DNA from: Rubripirellula tenax
GTDB taxonomy: Bacteria; Planctomycetota; Planctomycetia; Pirellulales; Pirellulaceae
Direction: 5' to 3'
Length of the DNA stretch: 64,000 bases
Assembly (NCBI RefSeq): GCF_007860125.1
Contig: NZ_SJPW01000002.1
Location: forward strand, 1 to 64,000
In this document: one piece after another, positions 18,822 to 30,703 of the stretch
How positions within the stretch are numbered: position 1 is the first letter of the stretch
Layout of the letters: the number at the start of each line of letters is the position of its first letter
Notes under the pieces: model-generated
Seen by the model: only the letters and a program-made list of their open reading frames with translations
Databases searched by the model: none
What the model was told of the DNA's origin: nothing
Program-made: the position numbers and the translations under genes

Positions 18822-19757
18822 CTATTCGAATCGGGGCGATGGCATCGCTTCGATGCTGGGCGGGATCATGTCGAACGATGCCGGGTCGGGAATCGAAATC
18901 GACGGGATCGGCTCGGGCGGTGGCGGCGGTATTTCGTTCGACGGTGGCAGCAGCGTTTGTGTCGCTGGGATTCGTTTCGATGGGACTCGCGGCGCCGACC
19001 GTTCGCGAAAATTTGGTTCGTCCGTTGGTATCGAAACTTCGGGCCGCGACTTGGGTGTTAGGTCGATGATGCGATCTTCGATGCGAAACTCAATCGCTTC
19101 GTCCGATTCGTCATCTTTGCCGCCGTCGAAGTCGGGTGTCTCGGGACCACGGTCGAGTGTGTCATTAAAAAACAGTCCGAGTTGACGATCGGCCCAGCGT
19201 CGCCACTCTGGCCGTGTTTCGATCAACACCAAATCTTTGAGTTGTTCGTTCAAATCGAAGCCCGATTCGCCCAACCGAATTCTCAATCGAACCAGATTGC
19301 CTAAGAAGACCGGGTTCGCCGGCGCCATCTGGACCGCTTGCACGTACAGGTCCAATGCTTCGGAAACCTTGCCGGCCGATTCCAGCGTCAGTGCCAAGTT
19401 GTAGTAGACGATCGGATCATTCGGCATGAACTCCATCGCCTGTTCGAAGGCCAACACGGCCTGGTACAGATTGCCCTGCTCGAAATGCAGCAGGCCCAAA
19501 TTGTTGTGGGCGGGACCGTAGGTTTCATCGGCTTGGATGGCCGACATGAATTTTTCAGCGGCTTCGTCGATATTGTCGTGACCGAGCGCCTTCACTCCCG
19601 CGGCGGTCTGCTTACGAGCTCGAACGGGATTTTGGGCCGACTGGACTTGGATGATGGTTTCGTTTCCGTTCTTCCACGACGCGCAGCCGACCATCGTACA
19701 GGTGATCAAGACACCAGCACCAACGTCGCAGAGCCATCCTCGCGAAAGCCGCTTCAT
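18822..19757 (-). CDS. TPR-repeat lipoprotein at the end of the T2SS operon
   Basis: 311 residues. A lipobox TMVGC near residue 25 is followed by about three TPR units: KALGHDNIDEAAEKFMSAI, GPAHNNLGLLHFEQGNLYQ and VYYNLALTLESAGKVSEA. The C-terminal third is proline-rich and disordered (NEIPPPPPEPIPSISIP). Position 51 bases after gspM suggests a pilotin or PilW-like assembly factor for the secretin. This is inferred from context. Confidence 0.8.
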   Translation of the reverse strand: MKRLSRGWLCDVGAGVLITCTMVGCASWKNGNETIIQVQSAQNPVRARKQTAAGVKALGHDNIDEAAEKFMSAIQADETYGPAHNNLGLLHFEQGNLYQAVLAFEQAMEFMPNDPIVYYNLALTLESAGKVSEALDLYVQAVQMAPANPVFLGNLVRLRIRLGESGFDLNEQLKDLVLIETRPEWRRWADRQLGLFFNDTLDRGPETPDFDGGKDDESDEAIEFRIEDRIIDLTPKSRPEVSIPTDEPNFRERSAPRVPSKRIPATQTLLPPSNEIPPPPPEPIPSISIPDPASFDMIPPSIEAMPSPRFE

Positions 19758-19808
19758 CCGTGAAGTCGCGAAATGAGTTGTGGGATTGGGACAAAACGTG
19801 ATATCCCG

Positions 19809-20354
19809 TCAGTTAGCTTTCGGGGAAAAGATCATCTGGGTCAAGGCCATCTCGGCCTCCCAGACCTCCTGGTTGCCCCTGCTTGCCGAATTTTGTGGTA
19901 GCGATAGCCTCAGATCACGAACCAGCGTGCCGGTTTGCTCGTCTCGCAGTGCTTCACAGAACTTCAAAATTTGCGGCAAGGTCGAGGGAGCCAGTTGGAT
20001 CGTCGTCACGCGCAGTTCGAAATCGCTGCGACCGATCCGTTGGGGATCGGTGGGTTGTTCGCGCATCAAACTCGATTGGGGAAGCCCCGCCGCCTCGCGG
20101 GCGTCCGAAATTCGGTTGGTGATTTCCGATGGCGATTCTAGGCTTAGCGCTGCGACGCGCGGCGCGTCCTTCAAGCGATCGATCTGGGCGATCTTGGTGG
20201 TCATCTCATCCAGATCGGCTTGGGCACCGCGAAGTCGATCCCCAGCCGCACCTGCGTCCAGGACGGCCAGCATCGAGTAAATCCCAAGAATGCCGACGAC
20301 GATACCGAACAACCATCGACGTCGCGCACTTTCATCGTGAAAGGGGTTTGTCAT
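19809..20354 (-). CDS. gspM: GspM/PilO-like inner-membrane assembly protein
   Basis: 181 residues. One N-terminal membrane helix (WLFGIVVGILGIYSMLAVL) follows a short cytoplasmic segment. A coiled-coil (RGAQADLDEMTTKIAQIDRL) and a ferredoxin-like periplasmic domain follow. That is the GspM/PilO plan. Sequence identity to named families is low, so the call depends on topology and on its place right after gspL, with a 4-base overlap. It would form the assembly platform with GspL and GspF. Confidence 0.7.
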   Translation of the reverse strand: MTNPFHDESARRRWLFGIVVGILGIYSMLAVLDAGAAGDRLRGAQADLDEMTTKIAQIDRLKDAPRVAALSLESPSEITNRISDAREAAGLPQSSLMREQPTDPQRIGRSDFELRVTTIQLAPSTLPQILKFCEALRDEQTGTLVRDLRLSLPQNSASRGNQEVWEAEMALTQMIFSPKAN

Positions 20355-21697
20355 GACGGCCCCTCTTTCTGATCGTCAACGTTCTGATCGTCGACGGATG
20401 GCCTGCCCTTCCACTGAGCCTCGATCGTCGACGTGAAAGTCTGAGTATCTTTCTGGTTCGTGACGGGCGGGTTGACATTGAATCCGGCGACCGACAATGA
20501 CGAAGCAATCTTGCCCGCGTCGACGGGGCTGCGGACTTGCAGATCCAAACGAACCGATCCATCGTTGATCGAGATTCCTTCGATTCGGAAGCGTGTTTCT
20601 GTGGGCAACGAAGCCAGCACCAGTCGAAGCACCCTTGCCGCGGGCGTCGGAACGTTGACGGCGGGTGTGCCTCGCGAACCTATGACTTTGGCGTGTTCGC
20701 TACGGACGCGGCGGACGATCGCGGCGGGCGGCTTCGTGCCTGGGAAGCCCGCTTTGAACACGTCCTGTTGACGATTCAGCACCGATGCGACCTCGGCTTC
20801 GATTCGCGATTTGCGGTACCAACCACCCGCGGCGACGGCAATGCAGAACAGCGAAGCGGCAATGGCCAAAAAACGCAATTGAGTCCGCAAGGCTCTCAGC
20901 CGATCCGTTGGCGCCAAGCGATCGCGTCGCAGATCAAACCAGGGGCCGGATTGGTCGGCTAGATATGCCGCGGCGCCGAACTGAATATGATCCGACAACG
21001 ATTCGCCCATCGACTCGGATCCCAGCGAGGCGGACTTCAGCATCTCGAGCGTGTCAATGTTGTCGCTGATGATGTAGGTTTTTTGATCCGACCCAATGTC
21101 CAGCGCGATGTGTTGTAGGATCGCGTCGGAGTCCAGCGGCAGATGTTTCCATGCTGCAATCCGACCGTCGGAAAAACCGATCGAATCGAAGTGAGTCGCA
21201 TCGGCCAACCAGATTCGAGCGTCAACGGACGCCGGATGACGATGGGCGATCGAACGGGCAGCCAAAACTGCGGTCGGAACGATGGAGCGTACAGGAATGC
21301 CGACGGCTTCGAAAGCTTCGGCGATGTCGATAAATCGCAGATGTTCGATCGCAATCGCCGATACGGTTTTATGCGAAGCGGACTCGGAATCGGTCACCAC
21401 ATAGTCGGCAACAAATGATTCGGCGTCGACGGGAAGGTGATCCTCCAATTCAAACGCCATGGCGCTGCGGTCGCGAACGTCCGCGTCGGAATCCAGGGTC
21501 AGCTTGGCAAAGAAACACGACGTCGATCGAGGCGCGATCACGCACGACGATTTCTTGTACCCCGACGCTTCGATCCAAGCGGCTACGGCTTCTGCCAATT
21601 CGGCCGGGCGGCTCAGTTCGAATGCTTGGCGGTGGTCGTCGTACATGACGCGCCAATCCTGAGGTCGTTCGATGATGACAATCGTCGGTTGGTTCAC
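20351..21697 (-). CDS. gspL: GspL-type (PilM/PilN fusion) assembly platform protein
   Basis: 448 residues, GTG start. The N-terminal ~240 residues resemble the actin-like cytoplasmic domain of GspL/PilM (AMAFELEDHLPVDAESFVAD). One membrane helix lies at about residues 280-298 (FLAIAASLFCIAVAAGGWY), followed by a coiled-coil and a PilN-like periplasmic domain (LVLASLPTETRFRIEGISI). The fold binds the GspE ATPase in other systems. It overlaps the genes on both sides by 4 bases. The tail repeats VDDQ. Confidence 0.78.
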   Translation of the reverse strand: MNQPTIVIIERPQDWRVMYDDHRQAFELSRPAELAEAVAAWIEASGYKKSSCVIAPRSTSCFFAKLTLDSDADVRDRSAMAFELEDHLPVDAESFVADYVVTDSESASHKTVSAIAIEHLRFIDIAEAFEAVGIPVRSIVPTAVLAARSIAHRHPASVDARIWLADATHFDSIGFSDGRIAAWKHLPLDSDAILQHIALDIGSDQKTYIISDNIDTLEMLKSASLGSESMGESLSDHIQFGAAAYLADQSGPWFDLRRDRLAPTDRLRALRTQLRFLAIAASLFCIAVAAGGWYRKSRIEAEVASVLNRQQDVFKAGFPGTKPPAAIVRRVRSEHAKVIGSRGTPAVNVPTPAARVLRLVLASLPTETRFRIEGISINDGSVRLDLQVRSPVDAGKIASSLSVAGFNVNPPVTNQKDTQTFTSTIEAQWKGRPSVDDQNVDDQKEGPS

Positions 21698-22269
21698 TGG
21701 TTACGCCTCCGCTGGCTGCCGCGGGCGTTGGGGGTGCCGGATGGCCCTTGGGTGGCTTCGCGAACAAGGCGGACGGTGGTCTGGCGACCCTGAAAGTTCA
21801 ACGTCACGGCGTCCGATTCGATCGTTTCGATCGTGACTCCATCGGGTGTGAGTTCCAGCGTGTCGCCGGCGCTCTTGATGTCGAACTTTCCCGAGGCATC
21901 TGAGAAAATCGCCACCCGACCTTGGGAATCAATGATCGTGCCGACCAATGTCAACGCCAACGGCGGTGCTGCGGCTGGCTTCACCGTTCGCGGTGGCGGC
22001 GGTGGTGGCGTTACGGCCGGACGCGTCGGTGGTGCGGGTGGGTCATACAAAGGGCCGCGAAGTGATCGCATCGCGACGTCGGTTGTTTCGATGTTCGCAC
22101 TTTCAACATCGATCGGCGCCGTGGCGATGCCGGTCGACTTTTTACTTTGATCCGCACTGGCTACCTGGTCCAAATCGGCAAACGCCCAATACACAGCGCC
22201 CCCTGCGCCGACCATCAATGTGGCGGCGACGGCAGTGATGATTCGGCGTTGTCCGTTAAGGTCGATCAA
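21694..22269 (-). CDS. GspC/PilP-like inner-membrane protein
   Basis: 191 residues, apparently TTG start. A membrane helix (AVAATLMVGAGGAVYWAF) is followed by a proline-rich linker (PAPPTRPAVTPPPPPPRT) and a small beta domain (LVGTIIDSQGRVAIF, TLELTPDGVTIETIESDAV) typical of the HR domain of GspC and of PilP. This domain contacts the secretin N0 domain. The match is structural in style rather than strong in sequence. It sits between gspK and gspL, where canonical systems would not place gspC. Confidence 0.68.
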   Translation of the reverse strand: MIDLNGQRRIITAVAATLMVGAGGAVYWAFADLDQVASADQSKKSTGIATAPIDVESANIETTDVAMRSLRGPLYDPPAPPTRPAVTPPPPPPRTVKPAAAPPLALTLVGTIIDSQGRVAIFSDASGKFDIKSAGDTLELTPDGVTIETIESDAVTLNFQGRQTTVRLVREATQGPSGTPNARGSQRRRNQ

Positions 22270-22283
22270 TGTCGGCTCGATTA

Positions 22284-23249
22284 TCAGTATGCAAAACGCG
22301 TGTGACGCGTGACGCCGCTTTCGTCTCGGCGGGTTGCCGCAAATGTACGCAAGCGGTTTCCGCCGGGCGTCGACGCGTCGAGCCAGAGGGAATAGTTGGT
22401 GCTTGTTTCGGATATCAACCGAGCCACGTCGCGGCGATCGCCTTCATCCGATATCTCGGTCTGCAACACCACGCCCAAGGTCACGGTCGCACTGCTGCGA
22501 AGACGCTTCAGGAACTTGCTGGCGCCCCCATCCTGGATGACGGTGCTGACCACCGCCACGATTGCTTCGTCCGAAGCACGCCGAATGTTCAGCGCACCGT
22601 TGCCCCATAATGTGATTTCGCTGGTAATCGCCGGCAAGACCAAGTCGGAACCGGCCTGTTCTTCGAGTGCGACGACGTCGAAGACTTCGCCCCAACTGCG
22701 GAACGCCGCCGGGATTTCCGGCGTCTCGGCATCGTCTACCTCGGACGCGTCGTCTTCATCCTTTCGGCTGTCCTTCAAGCGGCTCAGTTCCATCGGTTGG
22801 ACGACCGGTCGCAAACGCACCGTTCCCGGAACCGTGGGGCCGATGACCTTGGTGATCTGTTGTTCGGCTTTCTCGAGCCCGGCAGTGTGATACAGCGCGT
22901 TCAGGTTCAGTTTCGCGTCTTCGTCGCCTAGCAACATGTCGAATGTCACGCCCGAGAGCGTCAATGCCGCCCGGATGGTCGAAGGCGGCGGTACTCCGGG
23001 CGAGGTTTCGGCATAACGTTTTTCTTGCAGTTCGAAAACGGTTGTGATTTCTTTCATCATCGCTTGCTCTAACGTCAACGCACCCCACCGCACTCGCAAC
23101 GACCGTTCGGCATCGGCGGCTTCGAGGCCGCGCCGCAAGCTGACCTTGGCAAGCGACGAAAGCGCAGTGATGACCAGAACAGAAACGGCGATAACGACCA
23201 ATAAAACGTATCCGTGGCGATTGTCGATGCGATGAAATTTACGCGTCAT
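22284..23249 (-). CDS. gspK: GspK-type minor pseudopilin
   Basis: 321 residues. The N-terminal hydrophobic segment (GYVLLVVIAVSVLVITALSS) follows a short basic leader with a cleavage site of type RHG|Y. A large globular domain follows with the GspK-like features VTFDMLLGDEDAKLNLNALY and EVFDVVALE. In other systems GspK caps the pseudopilus tip with I and J. The start overlaps the end of the gspJ-like gene by 11 bases. Confidence 0.8.
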   Translation of the reverse strand: MTRKFHRIDNRHGYVLLVVIAVSVLVITALSSLAKVSLRRGLEAADAERSLRVRWGALTLEQAMMKEITTVFELQEKRYAETSPGVPPPSTIRAALTLSGVTFDMLLGDEDAKLNLNALYHTAGLEKAEQQITKVIGPTVPGTVRLRPVVQPMELSRLKDSRKDEDDASEVDDAETPEIPAAFRSWGEVFDVVALEEQAGSDLVLPAITSEITLWGNGALNIRRASDEAIVAVVSTVIQDGGASKFLKRLRSSATVTLGVVLQTEISDEGDRRDVARLISETSTNYSLWLDASTPGGNRLRTFAATRRDESGVTRHTRFAY

Positions 23250-23772
23250 GATGTTGCATCACCTCGCGAAACAAAATACGTCCGCCGCGGCCCATCAAGG
23301 TCGCACGAAAGACGGGCGGAACTTCGGCAAGTCCACCCGTTTCATCCATCGGTAAGTCGCCCTCTTGTCGTTCGGAAATGCTGAGCGATTCGATCACCAG
23401 AGAAGTCGCACCGACCCAAACGATCTCGGCTGACTTGCCATCGGTGCGCACCAACACGGTCTGGGACTTCAACGGCTTGATGTTGTAGGCGACTCGACCG
23501 GGCGTGGATCCGTCGCCCAAAAATCCGTGCAGCATCACACCGCCGGGGATCGTCGTCATGCCACGCGCGTTTTGCAGGTCCAGCCGCAGTTGTTCGGCCA
23601 GGATCGTGATCGGAAACCGATCGACCTCGGCAACACGGAGTTCGGCCGATTGCCGCACCGACGACCACACCACGCCCATCAGCGCCGCCATCATCATGGC
23701 TGTCAGCACCGCCGATGCGACCAACTCGATCAACGTGAACGCCCGGCGATGCGAAGGGTTGCGAAGTTTCAC
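23239..23772 (-). CDS. GspJ-like minor pseudopilin
   Basis: 177 residues, GTG start. The prepilin motif RRAFTLIELVASAVLTA lies near residue 10, with glycine replaced by alanine at the cleavage site. Mid-protein features (TILAEQLRLDLQNARGM, GRVAYNI) match GspJ in length and order. Assignment to J rather than another minor pilin rests on order in the operon. Confidence 0.75.
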   Translation of the reverse strand: MKLRNPSHRRAFTLIELVASAVLTAMMMAALMGVVWSSVRQSAELRVAEVDRFPITILAEQLRLDLQNARGMTTIPGGVMLHGFLGDGSTPGRVAYNIKPLKSQTVLVRTDGKSAEIVWVGATSLVIESLSISERQEGDLPMDETGGLAEVPPVFRATLMGRGGRILFREVMQHHDA

Positions 23773-24164
23773 TTTGTCCCCTTAACAATATCGACTCGTG
23801 CGAGCGTTCGCGGTGATCCATCGGGCGACACTTCCAGTATTCGAAACGCGATGACGCCAACGGGAATGCCGGCCGGTGCGGCTGTTCCGATCCACTCGGT
23901 TTGCCACCACCAGCCCGGTTGCCCGGCGATCAGGCCACGATCGCTTGCGGGTACTCCGCCGCGACCGGCTGACAATTGGCTAAGCAGTTCGTCGGCCACG
24001 CGAACGGCCGTCAATTTCGATTCGGCCGTGCGGCGAGCACGTTGGTGTGCCCCGAATGCCAGCAACGAACTGACCATCACGCCGGCCATGATCGCTAATC
24101 CAACGACGACCTCCATCAACGTGAAAGCCGACGATCGTTCGCGTCTATAACGAGAAGAGTTCAT
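23769..24164 (-). CDS. GspI-like minor pseudopilin
   Basis: 131 residues from the ATG at 24164. The prepilin motif SSAFTLMEVVVGLAIMAG follows a leader of about ten residues. Length fits GspI, as does the segment AVRVADELLSQLSAG. It overlaps the gspJ-like gene by 4 bases and the gspH gene by 20 bases. Confidence 0.75.
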   Translation of the reverse strand: MNSSRYRRERSSAFTLMEVVVGLAIMAGVMVSSLLAFGAHQRARRTAESKLTAVRVADELLSQLSAGRGGVPASDRGLIAGQPGWWWQTEWIGTAAPAGIPVGVIAFRILEVSPDGSPRTLARVDIVKGTK

Positions 24165-24624
24165 CGACCTCTCCTTCCGAGTCCAGCGAAACGACTTGGC
24201 CGCTCGCACCTAGCATGACTAGCCATCGTTTCATGTTTCCGCGAGTCAGTTCAATGGCGTACGTTGGCCCGTGACCATCGCGGTCGAATTTTATCGACAA
24301 TGCGGATCCGGCTGCGAAGCTCCGGTGCAGACGCATGTCTGTGATCGCGACTCGGCCCGGCAATCGATACTGGCGATCGTGATCCGTTCCGACTGCGTCG
24401 ACCTTGAATCGGCCCTTGGCGCGATCAATCGTCGCGGCAACTGCTTCGCCGGTTACTCGGGCTTCGCGTCGCGCCCGCGCGTCGAACATTTCAACCGTTT
24501 CGGCGGCGCGGCCGAGTCGATAACGATCCATCACACCGCCGAGTGAGAGTGCCGCAATCGTCGCCAACAATGCGGTGATGGCGATCACGATCACTAACTC
24601 GATCAGGGTGAATCCGTTACGCAT
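24145..24624 (-). CDS. GspH-like minor pseudopilin
   Basis: 159 residues from the ATG at 24624, chosen because it puts the prepilin site at MRNG|FTLIELVIVIAI. An upstream in-frame start adds 22 unlikely residues. The downstream domain has RARREARVTGEAVAATID, which resembles the GspH core. It overlaps the end of gspG by 8 bases. Confidence 0.77.
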   Translation of the reverse strand: MRNGFTLIELVIVIAITALLATIAALSLGGVMDRYRLGRAAETVEMFDARARREARVTGEAVAATIDRAKGRFKVDAVGTDHDRQYRLPGRVAITDMRLHRSFAAGSALSIKFDRDGHGPTYAIELTRGNMKRWLVMLGASGQVVSLDSEGEVDELFSL

Positions 24625-25114
24625 CCGAGCCCAACGCTTCACTTGAAAAATCAGAGTTTTCGGCTTCCCCGCCTTCGCGTCCGTCGGCACCGAGCGAGAT
24701 CACTTCGTAAGGTTCGGTTGTGCCGGGGCTGATGTATTCGTACGGGTTCTTCCAAGGATCTCGGGGCAACTTGTTTAGAAACCCGTCCGGCCATGAATCG
24801 GTGCCCTGCACCAAAATGTCTAGCCCCTCGTCGGTGGTGGGGTAACGTCCCTGGTCGGCATAGAACGTTTCGATCGCCTTGACGATGTTTGCGATCTCGG
24901 CTTTGGCAGCGTTCTGTTTCGACGAGATCAAATAGCCTCGCGTACGCACGGCGACCAATCCGGCCAGCATGCCCAGGATCACCATCACCACAATCAACTC
25001 AACCAGCGAGAAAGCGTGTCGTCGGCGGCTACTACGATGCGATGGCTCGTGAACCAAAAATTTTTCAATGCGGACGTCGTCCGTCGTTCGTGTGCAATGA
25101 AATCTATTGAACAT
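24617..25114 (-). CDS. gspG: GspG major pseudopilin
   Basis: 165 residues. The prepilin site is RRRHA|FSLVELIVVMVILGMLAG. The diagnostic GspG core follows: NAAKAEIANIVKAIETFYADQGRYPTT broken at the usual points, and LPRDPWKNPYEYISPG plus SLGADGREGGE with calcium-site acidic residues. The leader of about 34 residues is long for a pseudopilin, so translation may begin later. An overlap of 11 bases with gspF supports the given start. Confidence 0.93.
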   Translation of the reverse strand: MFNRFHCTRTTDDVRIEKFLVHEPSHRSSRRRHAFSLVELIVVMVILGMLAGLVAVRTRGYLISSKQNAAKAEIANIVKAIETFYADQGRYPTTDEGLDILVQGTDSWPDGFLNKLPRDPWKNPYEYISPGTTEPYEVISLGADGREGGEAENSDFSSEALGSDA

Positions 25115-26308
25115 TCCCCGCCTCCAAGATCGGAAGGATCGTTGCCAACAACAAAAAGCCGACCATTGCGGCCAAGAACAAGATCAGGACAGGTTCCAGC
25201 AGCGCCGTCAACCTCGCCGATGCCGTTGCTACCTGTGCATCGTAATCATCGGCAAGCCGAAATAACATTTCGTCCAGTTTCCCCGATTCTTGCCCAACCG
25301 AAAAGACTCGTACCGCCAACGGTGGGAAAGCACCGCTTTGCTGAAGCGCCTCGGCGACCTCCTCTCCGGCCGCGATTCGTTCACCACATTGATGCAGAGC
25401 CCCTTTGAAGATGACATTTTCGGTTGAACGCTCGGCGAGTTCGACCGCACGCGTCAATTCGACACCGCTGCGTGACAGCGTCGCAATGATCATCGCAATT
25501 CGGGCCACGCCTTGCTTGACCGCCATCGGTCCGATGATCGGCAGTCGCAGCATCGTTCGATGCCAAAACGTCTTTCCCGCTTCGGTCCGCAGCCCAAACA
25601 CACCGGCGCCGATCGCAAAGACCGCCAAGATTGCGATCAACCAACCGTACGACAACAATAGGTCGCTGATGCCTTTTGCGACGCGGGTCGGCCACGGCAA
25701 AACGTCCATCGTCTCTTGCAAGTTTTCTAGCAGCGGTGGCAACACCCACGTCATCAAGAACAGACCCGCGGCGCCGCCAAAGAAAACCAAGAACAGCGGA
25801 TAGACCATCGCCGTCGTGACGTTGTCTCGCAGATTCAATTGTTTGCGTTTGAAGTCGGCAAGCTGTGTCAGCACGGAATCGAGTGTGCCGGAGTTCTCGC
25901 CGACTTCGACCATGTGGACCGATGCGGCATCGAACAGATCCGGTCGCGCGGCCAGCGATTCGGCCAGCGACGATCCGGCCGCCACCTTGTCGCGGACGCC
26001 CAGCATCGCGGCGCGAAACGGGCCGGTGTTCTGATCGGTGATCGTGTCCAGTGCGTCCAGCATCGGAATGCCCGCGTGCAACATCATCGCCAACTCGTGA
26101 ACCGCAGTCGACCATTGCACTTTCGTCGACGTCAATGAAAAATTCGGCCGCCAACCGCGCGACGGCGCTGACGTTTGGCACTCGTCCAATTTGCGAACGC
26201 GAACGCCTTCGGCCCGCAGTTGGTCGCGGGCTTGCCGCGGTGTGTCGGCGGCAACGGTTCCGCGAACGGTTTGCGAATCGCGGCCGACGCCGCTGTAAGA
26301 GTAGACGG

Positions 26309-26312
<4 letters not shown>
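25104..26312 (-). CDS. gspF: GspF inner-membrane platform protein
   Basis: 402 residues, the normal length. The opening YSYSGVGRDSQTVRGTV, the segment FTRELAMML-like VHELAMMLHAGIPMLDALD, and the second repeat LSRSGVELTRAVELAE define the two T2SSF domains. Three membrane helices are seen near residues 165-190, 215-235 and 370-395. It overlaps gspE by 4 bases (ATGA). Confidence 0.93.
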
Positions 26313-28006
<1,694 letters not shown>

Positions 28007-28947
28007 GGAATCAGGATCGGGCCACTTTCGGGATCGTCGCCAGGTATCTGGGCGTCCTGCGCCTCGATGTCGGATAAGTACTTGAGATCGCGAAACTTCG
28101 AGTCTCGCAAAATTTTCGGTCGAATGAATAGGAAAAATGACGTCGTCGATTGGTCCGACGTGGTCATGCTTGTCAGTTCGCGTAGCAACGGAATCTTCTC
28201 GGCCCACGGCACCCCTGTGAACGTGCTGCTGTCGCCGACTCGCTTCAAACCGCCGACCACAACGGTTTTTCCGTCGGGGATCGTCACGACGCTGCCGACG
28301 CGGTCGATTTGTCGTGGCGGAGGCAGGTTGGCGCCGCCGGACCCGGTGAACGTGCTGAACTCCACCTCGAATTCTAACTGCAAGTGGTCATCTTCGTTGA
28401 TATGAGGCGTGACCGTGATCGAGGTTCCGGCCTGTTGGTCGCCTCCGAGCGACTGGCTGCTGATCGTATTGATCGTGTTGATGCTCAAAAATGGGACACT
28501 GGCAACGCTTTCCAGGGTGCCGGTTTGGTTGTCATTGACCAGGATTTTGGGCGACGCAAGGACTCGGCTGCGGGTGTGCCGCGACAGTGCCTGGACGATC
28601 ACATCGGCGACGTCGGGATCGATCAGGACGCCGTTGAAGCCCAAATTGGGGATCACGGATAAGGCTCCGCTGGTCGCGTCGACTTCGCTTAATCCGAACG
28701 AAGTGAACTTGAACAGCCGCTTGCTGCCCGTTCGATCGCCGAGCGAGACTTCGACACCTAGCGAAAAGTTGTCGGTGGTATCGACCGCAATGATGTCGGC
28801 TTCGATCATCACTTGCGGACGTCGTTGATCAAGCGATTTGATCAGTTTTTCGTACAAGGCCTGGACGTTGCTGGGCGCAAAAACGATCAATGAGTTCGTC
28901 GCGACGTCGGCCGACACACGGGCCCCGCCGGGTAATGTGGCCACTTG

Positions 28948-29301
28948 GCTGCCGCCCAAACCGCCCGCGGCGCCCAAACCACCCAGTCCCGCGTTCAGGC
29001 CGCCGCCGTTGGCGACGCCGCCGAAGCCAGCGTTGCCAATCAATGGATTGAGCGCCTGGTTTTGATTTTGCATGCCACCCAAATTGTTCGCGTTGTTGAC
29101 GCCGTTTCCGTTGTTGAAGGGCAAGCGGATGTTTTGACCGCCGGTATCACCAAATCCGCCCGGTTGAGCGGCCGCGGCGCCGAGCGCCATGCCAAGTCCC
29201 AAACCGGCGGCAGGGACCACGCCGCCAACGTTCAACCCGCCGAGCGATCCGAAGCCGCCGCCGAGTCCACCGCCAAATCCGGCGACACCGTCGACGCCGG
29301 C
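28948..29301 (-). repeat. Gly/Asn-rich low-complexity insert within gspD
   Basis: About 118 codons encode clusters such as GFGGGLGGGFGSLGG and NNGNGVNNANNLGG between the last N domain and the secretin core. The composition differs sharply from the flanking domains and is not seen in typical proteobacterial GspD. Confidence 0.8.
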
Positions 29302-30703
29302 GGCTTGTTGCAAAGCCAGCAGGGAATACAGAACTTCGACGGCGTTGGCATTCTTGAGCTTGTAGAACTGAATCGGGCTGTTGCTGTTGCTGACTGGTTT
29401 ATCCAATTCTTTCAGCAGGGTTTCGACTTGACCATGCACTTCGGCACCGGCGCGAACGATCAACAAGTTCCCTTCTTCATCGATGGTCGTTTCGATGGAG
29501 GTTTCCGCTTCATCGCTGCTGACCAAGCCTCGAATCAGTTTGTCGATTCGTTCGGCCGAAATGTTCTGAAGTCGATAGGCGCGCGTTTGAAAATCGGTGC
29601 CTGAATCGAGTTGCTTGAGCAACCGAATGATCTCGGCCACTTTCTCCTTCTCACCCGCAACGACGATGCGATTGCCCGACGAGTCATTGAACAGCTTGTA
29701 CTCGGACTTATCCGTTGACGTTTTCGCCTCGCCACCGCCCAACAGCGATTGAACCTGCTCGATCAGGGAAGCGGGGTTTCGGTTGCGTACCAAATAGAAG
29801 TCGATCATCGGTTGACCGGACGGTCGATCGAGGACCGCCAACAGATCGACGAGTGATTGGACATTCTGGGCATAGTCGGTAACAACAATCAATCCGTTGT
29901 CGGCCAACGTGATGAAGCCGGCGCTCTTGGACAAGAACCCTTTGAATGCTTGCGATAACTGCGTCAGATTCAAGTGTTTGACGGGGATTACCTGCGTCAC
30001 GGCGGCGGCCGGGCCGTCGCGTCGCAACACTTCGCCGGCTTGGCCCGTTTTCGCGTAGGGCACCATGTCGGCGATATCGACGATTCGTTTCCATCCTGGG
30101 ACATCGGAATCGACGATGGCTAGGTTTTCGCCCTTCAAGAGGCTGCCGATCAGCGCGGGAAGTGCCGACTTCGGCAACTTGGCCGGGGTATAGACCGTGA
30201 CCTGGCGATTCGCCAAATCGGCGCTGTACAGGAACCGTACATTCATTTGTTTCGAAACGGCTTCGACCAGTTTGGTCAAGCTGACCGACCCGGCAAGGTT
30301 CAATTCGACGATGTCGTCGCCCGACGGGGTGGGTTGAGCTGCCACGCGGCTAGGTGTCACCAGTGACCCAAACATGACGATCGCCACCAACACCGTGATC
30401 ACCAATCGAGGTGATAAACGGTCGATCGCAAAGGGGACGATGCGATGGCGGGGAAGAAAGTATTCAGACAAAATGGGACATCCGCTAGCATGCCACGCCG
30501 GCGTTGGGCCCACTTGCTAGAGGCCCGGCGACACCAACGTGAGTTTCGGTGAAAACGCGTTTCACTGGGAACGCTATGAAACTTTGCCTAACGGCGTCAA
30601 CATTCGTTTGAAACGCACCCAAATCGGACTTCCCTACCTTGAATCGCTAGCACCCAAGAAGCGTTTCGGGTGGCACGGTTTGCGGCAGCTCGAATGACCA
30701 GCA

